Below, piece after piece: positions 52,466 through 59,190 of a stretch of 64,000 nucleotides of DNA. Source of the DNA: Peribacillus simplex (GTDB taxonomy: Bacteria; Bacillota; Bacilli; Bacillales; DSM-1321); assembly GCF_001578185.1 (NCBI RefSeq), contig NZ_CP011008.1, forward strand, positions 834,001-898,000. Reading direction: 5' to 3'. Both the position numbers and the translations under genes were made by a program. Positions within the stretch are counted from its first letter, which is position 1, and each line of letters begins with the position of its first letter. The notes under the pieces are model-generated. The model saw nothing but the letters and a program-made list of their open reading frames with translations, was not told where the DNA came from and did not search any database.

Positions 52466-52789
52466 ATGGACGAACGAAACGAATATTGGAAAACTATGTA
52501 TGAAGAACTTGAATTGCAAATGAAAGACATGATGTCGATGACATTGGACCTCATAGAGAGCAATAACACGGAAAAACAAAACATTATTGAGAACGTTACA
52601 AAAGAAAATAATATGTTGCGAGCAGAATTAGAAAAAAGTAAGGTAGCCCAAAAAGAAAATATTAAACTTAACAAAGAGATACGGAGACTTAAGTTATTAG
52701 AACACAAATTCAACGTTACATATGCAGGGAAATTCACGTTAAAATATCTTGCACTTAAATCATCTATTAAAGAACAAATAAAAAAATAA
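52466..52789 (+). CDS. Coiled-coil protein of the glycan operon, 107 aa
   Basis: ATG 52466 behind GGAGGGGAG (ATG 52445, overlapping the previous stop, is an alternative). Almost wholly coiled coil (about 15-75), then a conserved tail YAGKFTLKYLALKSSIKEQI. The same tail motif, GK(M/F)TxKYxxL, ends the next gene product, which suggests a shared membrane or partner docking helix. Confidence 0.7.
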   Translation: MDERNEYWKTMYEELELQMKDMMSMTLDLIESNNTEKQNIIENVTKENNMLRAELEKSKVAQKENIKLNKEIRRLKLLEHKFNVTYAGKFTLKYLALKSSIKEQIKK

Positions 52790-52827
52790 AATTTTCATAT
52801 CAAATTTCAGTCATTGGAGTGAAAACT

Positions 52828-54621
52828 TTGAATTCATATGAACTAGTGGAAAAAGGAAAATTGAAGGTACTTCTATTTGGCTTTATTGACATGAATTCAA
52901 TGGATGGATCTGCAATATTTTTATCTTCCTTAGCATCGACCATTGCGTTAGACTCTAACATCGAGGTTGATTTACTATTAGCAAGCCCGGTCAAACGCGA
53001 TATCTTGATTCAACCTCTTGAGAAATTTGATAATATAACCATTCTAAATCCTTTTGTTGATCCTTTTTTTACTGCCACCGATGCTGAATGGGTAAAAAAA
53101 GGGGTCATTGATTTTGATATAGCTGAAATGCTCATTTCTCATTATTGGAGTCAAAAGGAATATGATTGGCTATTTGTTAGAAGTATTGAGACTGTTGAAA
53201 AAATAGTAAAGCATAAGCATATCATAAAGAATACATTAGTTTATGCTACAGGCTTGACTCATATAGGTCAGGATGTTAATGAAGAAAAATTTGAGAGCAT
53301 TAAAAATATATATGATCAATGTGCGTATTTCTTATGTCAAACAGAGGAAATGTGCGAATTTGTAATTGAGACTCTTAATTTGAATAAAGACAAAAACAAA
53401 GTTTCCCTGCTTACCCCGATGATACCAAATGTTGAATCAGCAGGAGGGGAGACCCGTTTAAAACACAAACTTGTGTATACAGGCAAGTTCGACCCTGATT
53501 GGAAGACCATTCCTATCATTACTGCCTTTAAAGAATTAAAACGCGAGATTCCGAATCTTTCACTTGATATCGCAGGGGATAAATTCAAATGGGTTAAAGA
53601 TGATTCACAGTTTAAGGAAGAAGCGGAATACCTGCTTAAAAATACAGAAGGGCTTACATGGTATGGGGCATTGACAAGGGAGAATGCCCAACAGTTAATA
53701 GTGAACGGTGATATTGGGATAACCTGGAGAAGTGAGGAAATGGACAGCAGTCTGGAACTGTCTACAAAGCTATTGGAGTATGGAATATTAAGAAAGGCTG
53801 TAATAATGAATCCAACAAAAATGCATATAAAGCTTTTTGGCGAAGATTACCCGTTATATGCTGTTACAGAGAAGGATTTCCGTAGCGCAGTCAAATTAGC
53901 TTTATGCAATAAGGATATATATGAGTTTGCGGCAAAACGAATGTATCAAGTTAGCAGGCAGTTTTTGTTTTCGGAAGCATTAAAAAAATTGCAAGGGCTA
54001 TTATGGAGTAGACGTATAACTGATTATGTGAATCAAAGCGGAAATGTGTATTTTTATATTGATGAAGATGACTTTGATGAACTGAATAAGCATATACCAT
54101 CAAATCAGATAAAAAAATTGCCGGCAGATTTTAATGTTGAGGAAGTTTTTACCTGTATAGTGAAAAACATACCTGAAGAAGTAAAACGGGGCGAAAAACT
54201 TTTTAAACTATCAGGGTATGGTCAAATCGTTTCAGCAGAAAAAGCAGGGTGTTTTACTTTCCTCCAAATCCATAAAAGTGTTGGAAGCTTTGAACAAGAT
54301 TTTCAAAGTAACTTGCCATATCTAAAAACTATAGGATATGAAACCAATGGCACTCCTAAATTAAAACCAAAAGACATGGAAATTCCAATAAAAGACCGGA
54401 TCATTGTTGAAAATAAAAACAATGATTTGAAAGTGAAAAATAAAGAATTTGTTAAACAAGTAAAGCAATTAAAAAAACTGAACGAAGCTCAACTTAAAAA
54501 AATTACCAAGTTAGAAAAACAAAACCTGGCACTTGGACGTAAATACGATTCACTTTCGAACTCGAAAATGGGTAAAATGACATTTAAGTATTGGGATTTA
54601 AGAAAAAGGCTTAACTTTTAA
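52828..54621 (+). CDS. Large glycosyltransferase with C-terminal coiled coil
   Basis: 597 residues from TTG 52828, 8 bp after GGAG; GTG 52819 overlaps the ribosome site. GT-B-like fold: LKVLLFGFIDMNSMDGSA at the N-terminus, donor half KLVYTGKFDPDWKT, LDIAGDKFKW, GLTWYGALTRENAQ and DIGITWRSEEMDSSLELST. About 500-580 is coiled coil, ending in KMGKMTFKYWDLRKRLNF. Probably acts with the preceding small coiled-coil protein. Sugar and acceptor unknown. Confidence 0.8.
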   Translation: MNSYELVEKGKLKVLLFGFIDMNSMDGSAIFLSSLASTIALDSNIEVDLLLASPVKRDILIQPLEKFDNITILNPFVDPFFTATDAEWVKKGVIDFDIAEMLISHYWSQKEYDWLFVRSIETVEKIVKHKHIIKNTLVYATGLTHIGQDVNEEKFESIKNIYDQCAYFLCQTEEMCEFVIETLNLNKDKNKVSLLTPMIPNVESAGGETRLKHKLVYTGKFDPDWKTIPIITAFKELKREIPNLSLDIAGDKFKWVKDDSQFKEEAEYLLKNTEGLTWYGALTRENAQQLIVNGDIGITWRSEEMDSSLELSTKLLEYGILRKAVIMNPTKMHIKLFGEDYPLYAVTEKDFRSAVKLALCNKDIYEFAAKRMYQVSRQFLFSEALKKLQGLLWSRRITDYVNQSGNVYFYIDEDDFDELNKHIPSNQIKKLPADFNVEEVFTCIVKNIPEEVKRGEKLFKLSGYGQIVSAEKAGCFTFLQIHKSVGSFEQDFQSNLPYLKTIGYETNGTPKLKPKDMEIPIKDRIIVENKNNDLKVKNKEFVKQVKQLKKLNEAQLKKITKLEKQNLALGRKYDSLSNSKMGKMTFKYWDLRKRLNF

Positions 54622-54624
54622 AAA

Positions 54625-55135
54625 GGGAAGCCTGCAACTGACTTAGTAGAAAAATGCTTCGTCATCCTTGTTGTTGATACGTCCAGAAAGCAATGCGTCC
54701 ACGAGATTACTATTAATAATCAACCCTTTTCCATGCTAGTATTCTCTTTCCCTAAGAGAGAGAGAGAGCAAAGAGCTGCAAATCAAAGTAAGCAGCCGTA
54801 GTGGTACCGTAATGGGTTCCAGGATCTCATTGTTGAGTACCGACAGTATTCACAAGATACTGCTGAATTTGTAACGAAGTTTTCTTTAGAAGGAACAGTT
54901 CGAAGGTTTGCCAGTGTGGGTTCTCCAAAAAGTTACAACACCAGTAGGTTGCCCACCATTTAATGATTACACAGCAAAACACGAATTGTATTTTGATGAA
55001 GGGCTTTCTGAGAAGTTTAATTTTTCAACAGATATCTTCCAACCGCTGCAAGCTGTATATGTAAAAAGAATACTAAAAACAGCAGGGGATCAAGTATCTA
55101 TCTTAAGAGAAATTGAGTTACCTTACTTGCCATGA
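54625..55135 (+). pseudogene. Broken hypothetical gene
   Basis: Protein-like text in three frames in order: DLVEKCFVILVVDTSRKQC up to QSKQP stop (about 54801), then FQDLIVEYRQYSQDTAEFV to FASVG, then KVTTPVGCPPFNDYTAKHEL to IELPYLP and TGA at 55133. A GA dinucleotide run (54757-54769) marks one probable slip site. No family recognised. A shared terminator follows at 55162-55191. Confidence 0.45.
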
Positions 55136-55150
55136 AGAAATAATCGAATA

Positions 55151-55191
55151 AGAAAAAAATAAGAGCATCCTTAGTAGGATTGCTCTTTTTT
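55151..55191. terminator. Terminator hairpin overlapping the end of the ArfA-like gene
   Basis: AGAGCAATCC/GGATGCTCT with 6-nt loop TACTAA (minus-strand sense). T-rich on both sides: TATTTTTTTCT on the minus strand, TTTTTT on the plus. The minus-strand stop codon TAA of the 45-aa gene is within the loop. Confidence 0.85.
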
Positions 55192-55308
55192 CCGGTTATA
55201 AGAACCTTTGCCTTTTTTGTTTTTAATAACACGAGTGGAGGGGGCAAACACCCAACGCATCCGGCTATTTGTCATTTCACCAATTGTCTTCTTTTTTGAT
55301 TTGTTCAT
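55171..55308 (-). CDS. ArfA/BrfA-like ribosome rescue factor, 45 aa
   Basis: ATG at 55308 with AGTAGG upstream, stop TAA at 55171-55173. Highly basic; the C-terminal half reads RVIKNKKGKGSYNRKKEQ, matching the NKKGKGSYxRK signature of ArfA-type factors that recruit a release factor to ribosomes stalled on non-stop mRNA. The last codons lie in the 5' arm and loop of a terminator hairpin, the arrangement by which arfA and brfA make non-stop transcripts and are expressed when tmRNA fails. A six-codon leader frame (MKVGTL) ends in ATGA overlap with the start. Identification rests on the motif and layout. Confidence 0.7.
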   Translation of the reverse strand: MNKSKKKTIGEMTNSRMRWVFAPSTRVIKNKKGKGSYNRKKEQSY

Positions 55309-55599
55309 AAGGTGCCTACTTTCATAAATTGATAGAAATGAAAAAGACAGCCGGGGGTGACTGCCTTCTTCGTGTGAGGGAGGAAAATAAAATGTCGAAC
55401 TAAGGTAAAGGTAGTTTAATCAAGTTGGATTCACGGGAGGTGTGAAGGTAAAACTTGTGAGGTAACTTACATTCTTAATAAAACCTTTTGTGTGAAAAAG
55501 TGCAAACTTGTATTGTAAAAAATATTTACTATGTAGCGTACCGCCAACATTTCGCTAAGTATATGTTTTACGTGATTAGCTGGTAAGACCCAAAACTAG
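55309..55599. other. Intergenic region, no gene recognised
   Basis: Only tiny frames; one has a good ribosome site at 55378 (GGGAGG) but reads M-S-N-stop. A TGTCGAA heptamer, like a Spo0A box, occurs at 55393-55399. Confidence 0.45.
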
Positions 55600-55712
55600 T
55601 CCGACATTTTGTAAAACTGGTTTTTTCTCTATGTCTGTCGAAAGGGGTTATTTTTTGTCGGAAAATTCACACCTACCATATATAGGAAAAAAATAGACTT
55701 ATGTATTATACT
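55600..55712 (+). promoter_or_regulatory. Promoter region with three Spo0A-type boxes
   Basis: TGTCGGA on the minus strand (55606-55600), TGTCGAA (55636-55642, perfect 0A-box core) and TGTCGGA (55656-55662). A TATACT -10-like element sits at 55707-55712 with no clear -35, which suits an activator-dependent promoter. The boxes fall about 55-115 bp before the expected start, in reach for Spo0A activation of the secreted-protein operon. Confidence 0.55.
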
Positions 55713-55767
55713 CTATTTATGGGATATTAAGGAAATATTCCGAATAATTTATAGGAGGTGAAAAAAT

Positions 55768-56235
55768 ATGAAATTTAAAGCAGCTTCTCTAGTCATCGCT
55801 GGCTCCCTAATTCTTCCTAGCTTTGCACTCGCTGAAAGTGAAGATGTATCTACTATTTATGATACTACTCTTAAAGCAACTAAAACCTTTGAGGCTGTTC
55901 CACTTGATGATAGTATATCTGTAAATGCAACTAAACCATATTATGTAGCTAAATCTTCTTTATACCGCCTAGGTGGTAGTTACTCTACTTCTAGATCTTA
56001 CACAAGCAGCGCTAAAACTAAGAGTAAAGCAATTGATCTAATTTATGCAAAAACAAAACATTATGTGAAAGGCGCATTACAAGGTAGTGCCTCAGATACC
56101 GAAAAAAATTCATCTAGGGCAGGAGCAGAAGTAAATTATGGAAAACAATACCCTGGAGATTGGGAAGTATTTGGAAGCCATAAATTTCAGCATAAAGGCT
56201 ACAAAACTTGGCAACCTGAAACATATGATACTTAA
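55768..56235 (+). CDS. Secreted protein, unknown family, paralogue A
   Basis: 155 residues. Signal peptide with cleavage after about ALA (22). Mature part starts acidic, then has a Ser/Thr/Tyr-rich core: SYTSSAKTKSKAIDLIYAKT, GSASDT, SSRAGA, and the end GSHKFQHKGYKTWQPET. AGGAGGTG 8 bp before ATG. About 45% identical by eye to the next gene over the core. No cysteine in the mature chain. I recognise no family; it resembles a small exported antimicrobial or structural protein in size and style, which is inference only. Confidence 0.75.
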   Translation: MKFKAASLVIAGSLILPSFALAESEDVSTIYDTTLKATKTFEAVPLDDSISVNATKPYYVAKSSLYRLGGSYSTSRSYTSSAKTKSKAIDLIYAKTKHYVKGALQGSASDTEKNSSRAGAEVNYGKQYPGDWEVFGSHKFQHKGYKTWQPETYDT

Positions 56236-56275
56236 AGCCCTCCTAAATTTAAAATAATAATTAAAGGAGACTAGC

Positions 56276-56764
56276 ATGAAAAAAGTAATGTTATGTACAG
56301 CATTTTCCTTATTAATTGTTCCTATGAGTGCATTTGCATCATCAGATGAGAGTAAAGTGTATGAAGTAGATAATACTATATACGATTTAAAGAGGGCTCC
56401 TGAAAAGTCATTTAGTCCACCGAGGATAGATGGTGAAAGTGATAATCAAGTTCAAGCTTCTGCGCCATACTGGTCTGCCTCTTCTAGTTATACTTTTTCT
56501 CTCGGTGCTGTTTCAAAGTCGGATTCATATACTAGCAGTACTAAAAAAACAAGAAAACAAATTGATTATATTTACGCTAAGACTAAGGCTTACGTAAATG
56601 GAGTTTTTAAAGGAAGTTCCTCAGATACCCAAAAAAAATCATCTAGGGCAGGAGCATCTTTCTTCGCTAAAAAGAATTTTACTGCTAAAGGTGAAGCTGT
56701 AGGTTCACACGAATTCAGACATTCAGGTTATAAAACTTGGATTGTGGAAACTGAAGGTACTTAA
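56276..56764 (+). CDS. Secreted protein, unknown family, paralogue B
   Basis: 162 residues. Signal peptide MKKVMLCTAFSLL..AFA (cleavage about 21). Core and tail as in paralogue A: SYTSSTKKTRKQIDYIYAKT, SSSDTQKKSSRAGA, GSHEFRHSGYKTWIVET. The N-terminal 50 mature residues and the segment between RAGA and GSH differ. AAAGGAG before ATG, 40 bp after paralogue A, no terminator between: one transcript. Confidence 0.75.
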   Translation: MKKVMLCTAFSLLIVPMSAFASSDESKVYEVDNTIYDLKRAPEKSFSPPRIDGESDNQVQASAPYWSASSSYTFSLGAVSKSDSYTSSTKKTRKQIDYIYAKTKAYVNGVFKGSSSDTQKKSSRAGASFFAKKNFTAKGEAVGSHEFRHSGYKTWIVETEGT

Positions 56765-56783
56765 TTTAAGTAGGTAAATCTCA

Positions 56784-56828
56784 AATACAAATGGAGAAAA
56801 AATATTTAAATTTTTCTCCATTTGTATT
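56784..56828. repeat. Long near-perfect palindrome between secreted gene B and the lipoprotein gene
   Basis: AATACAAATGGAGAAAAA and its complement, 18-bp stem with a short A/T loop. It could act as a terminator or as a 3' stabiliser with partial read-through to the lipoprotein gene, whose ribosome site (AAAGGAC) begins right after it. Confidence 0.8.
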
Positions 56829-56846
56829 ATTAGAAAGGACTTCATT

Positions 56847-57848
56847 ATGATAAAGTTATCAAAAAATTTAAAATGGATATTTATTCTCAGTTTATTGCTA
56901 ACTGGATGTAGTTCAAATGTTGAACAAAGTTCAGAAGTGAAAAAAGAAATGGTTTTGGAAAATACAAATTTCTCGAATACTATATCAGGTACAAGTGATA
57001 GAGATAACCTACCAAATACTGAAGCTGGTGGAATAAGTCTAGGATTATATAATGCCGGCGGTAATATTGAAACGGTTAGTCACTTTGAGATAGATGAGAA
57101 TGAAAAGATTAATAAATATTTATCTATTGGTAATTTAATTAATAAAGATAGAATATACAAATTAATATTATTTGTTGATTATGAGCAAACAAATTTCAGC
57201 ATTGATGGTAGGGATAAAAATTCGGATTTTACCTTTAAAATGAAAGCCGGAGAAACTATTGAAATCCCATTTGAAATTGATACACTTGAAAAAGGATTAC
57301 ATGACATTATTTTCGTGATAGCTAAGTATCCAGACAACGTTAGCTTAGATGAAGATTTTAGAAAACAAACGGATTTAAATAATTTATTATTTATGAGGTT
57401 TAGTACAAGCGTTGGTAACGACGACACTGTCTATAAAGATTTAAACTTTAATAAATACGGAAAGATTAAGACAGAGGATATTCTGGATGGGATTTTCGTT
57501 TCTAATGAAAAAAACGATTATAAAAGATGGCTAACTGAAGATATTTCTAAGTCAAAAAAGGAATTAACGTATTACACTCATATAGGAAATGTAAGTGGGG
57601 AAGAAAAAACGTATGCTCTTTTAAATTTGTTTGATTGGGAGCAAACTAAAATAATTGATAATAAAAATGTGACCTTTCACAAACTAAAAAATAACCAGGT
57701 GGCTACTCTTAAAACAAATTTAGAAATCAACAATAAAAAGGGAGTATATGATATGGTCCCTATCTTAGTACATAACCCTTTTCAAAAATTAGATATGTAC
57801 AACCAGGGTGTAGAAACATCAATTCGAACAGGAATCAATATTGAATAG
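56847..57848 (+). CDS. Lipoprotein with duplicated domain, unknown family
   Basis: 333 residues. Lipobox LLLTGC (Cys21). Two homologous units: about 75-180 (LILFVDYEQTNFSID ... KGLHDIIFVIAKYP) and about 238-320 (ALLNLFDWEQTKIID ... KGVYDMVPILVHNP), each a beta-rich Ig-like fold by pattern. Extracytoplasmic, membrane-anchored. Following two secreted paralogues, it may be their immunity or receptor protein, or a carrier; this is inference from context. Confidence 0.72.
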   Translation: MIKLSKNLKWIFILSLLLTGCSSNVEQSSEVKKEMVLENTNFSNTISGTSDRDNLPNTEAGGISLGLYNAGGNIETVSHFEIDENEKINKYLSIGNLINKDRIYKLILFVDYEQTNFSIDGRDKNSDFTFKMKAGETIEIPFEIDTLEKGLHDIIFVIAKYPDNVSLDEDFRKQTDLNNLLFMRFSTSVGNDDTVYKDLNFNKYGKIKTEDILDGIFVSNEKNDYKRWLTEDISKSKKELTYYTHIGNVSGEEKTYALLNLFDWEQTKIIDNKNVTFHKLKNNQVATLKTNLEINNKKGVYDMVPILVHNPFQKLDMYNQGVETSIRTGINIE

Positions 57849-57928
57849 TCGATCTTTGGTACTAACTACAGTATATTAATTTCATCAAAAGAATTAAAAG
57901 ACAAGACAATACATTTATGTCATTAATC

Positions 57929-57953
57929 AGGTCCCTAAGAAGGGGGCTTTTTT
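57929..57953 (+). terminator. Terminator after the lipoprotein gene
   Basis: AGGTCCC pairs imperfectly with GGGGGCT, followed by T6. Confidence 0.6.
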
Positions 57954-57978
57954 AGAAATCAACTCTTTCAACATAATA

Positions 57979-58212
57979 CTAATTTAGTTGAAAGAGTGAT
58001 GCAGATAAATAAAAACCAGAGAAATACCTGGCTTGATGGACAATATGGATACGGCCAGCATCAAAAATCTCAATACTTTGATAGCTACCTAGGTAATTTG
58101 ATGCATCACTCATTTCGCCTTTTTCTATTAATTCTTTCTGACCATTCATATACACATCACGGTCTAAAATTAAATTATAGAAATAAACAATTTCAGCTTC
58201 GCCAATAACTTG
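57979..58212 (-). pseudogene. Orphan reading frame without a start, possible gene fragment
   Basis: 77 codons open between stops on the minus strand: EAEIVYFYNLILDRDVYMNG, then GEMSDASNYLGSYQSIEIFD and AGRIHIVHQARYF. The only ATG (58149) has no ribosome site, and the frame is closed just upstream. It reads like real protein, so probably the tail of a lost gene. Family unknown. Confidence 0.4.
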
Positions 58213-58276
58213 TTAGGGAATATTGACCAATTATTCTTTGGTGGTGTTATAATATTCTGAAAAAGGGGGAGGTAAA

Positions 58277-58762
58277 ATGGAGGAGAAAGTGTTAAAAGCG
58301 ATTCAAGATGATTACCCAGATGCATTTGCATGGTGTTATGGATGTGGTCGGTTAAATAAAGATGGTCATCATTTTCGAACGGGTTGGCAAGGAGAACAAA
58401 CAAGGACAATTTATAAACCACGTCCAGAGCATATCGCAATTCCAGGCTTTGTTTATGGTGGCTTGATTGCATCTTTAATTGATTGTCATGGAACAGGTTC
58501 AGCTGCATTGGCAATGCATCGTAAAAATGGGCAAGAAGTTGGAGATGGAGTGGGGCCTCCTAGGTTTGTGACAGCTTCACTGAAAGTGGAGTTCGTAAAG
58601 CCAACTCCCAATGATGTACCATTAATAGCCATTGGGACAATTCATGAGATTCATCCTAAGAAATGGAGAATCGAAACAGAGGTATTTGCGATCGATAAAC
58701 TTTGCGCCCGAGGCGAGGTTGTCGCCGTGGTGATGCCAAGTACTTTTATAAGCAAAGAGTGA
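58277..58762 (+). CDS. PaaI-type thioesterase (hotdog fold)
   Basis: 161 residues. N-terminal CYGCGRLNKDG (possible metal or structural Cys pair), hotdog helix IPGFVYGGLIASLIDCHGTG with the conserved GG-x-x-x-x-x-x-D pattern, then beta strands LKVEFVKPTPNDVPL. Predicted acyl-CoA or aryl-CoA thioesterase. GGGGGAGG 8 bp before ATG. Confidence 0.82.
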   Translation: MEEKVLKAIQDDYPDAFAWCYGCGRLNKDGHHFRTGWQGEQTRTIYKPRPEHIAIPGFVYGGLIASLIDCHGTGSAALAMHRKNGQEVGDGVGPPRFVTASLKVEFVKPTPNDVPLIAIGTIHEIHPKKWRIETEVFAIDKLCARGEVVAVVMPSTFISKE

Positions 58763-58840
58763 TCGAACTCTTGGAAAAGGTCATTAAATAAGCTAATTAA
58801 TATGAACGCATTCAAAAGGGAATTAAGATTTTGCAAAGGG

Positions 58841-58872
58841 ACCGTCCAACTGGTTGGACGGTTATTTAGTGT
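58841..58872 (+). terminator. Thioesterase terminator
   Basis: ACCGTCCAAC/GTTGGACGGT, then TATTTAG; only a weak T tract. Confidence 0.6.
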
Positions 58873-59145
58873 ATCTGAGTATCCATTTCAAGCATATCCA
58901 TAACCATGAATGGAATCAGAAGTGCAGGAACAGATGGAGCGCTTTAAGGATAAGAAAAGACCGTATTTTGTTGGCAGGAAAGAAGAAAGCAGCATGTCTT
59001 CCAGGTAATCAGTTTGTGCGATTTTCCTACTTAGTGATTTTCAACTTGGATGAGTTAAGCTTCCGGGGCATCTTTCAACGGAATTGATAAAAGAAAATTG
59101 AGAGGACACAATGGATTGTTCAATTAGATTAAATGTTTATTTACT
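58873..59145. other. No gene recognised
   Basis: Short interrupted frames only (for example one reading SAGTDGAL on the plus strand). No ribosome site and no RNA motif seen. Confidence 0.45.
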
Positions 59146-59182
59146 AAAGAGACACCGCTCCCTGTTGTATCGGTGTCTCTTT
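59146..59182 (-). terminator. Antiporter terminator
   Basis: AAAGAGACACCG/CGGTGTCTCTTT, 9 bp after the stop codon; T-rich on the minus strand. Confidence 0.85.
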
Positions 59183-59190
59183 ATATTTTA

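Noticed and set aside
54757..54775. GA-dinucleotide run as a microsatellite of regulatory interest
   Set aside because: It lies in a broken gene and by itself cannot restore the frame; kept only as a remark there.
57996..58208. 70-codon plus-strand frame
   Set aside because: Opposite to a more protein-like minus-strand fragment and lacking a ribosome site.
58854..59087. 77-codon plus-strand frame downstream of the thioesterase
   Set aside because: No ATG with ribosome site, starts inside the terminator hairpin, basic low-quality text.
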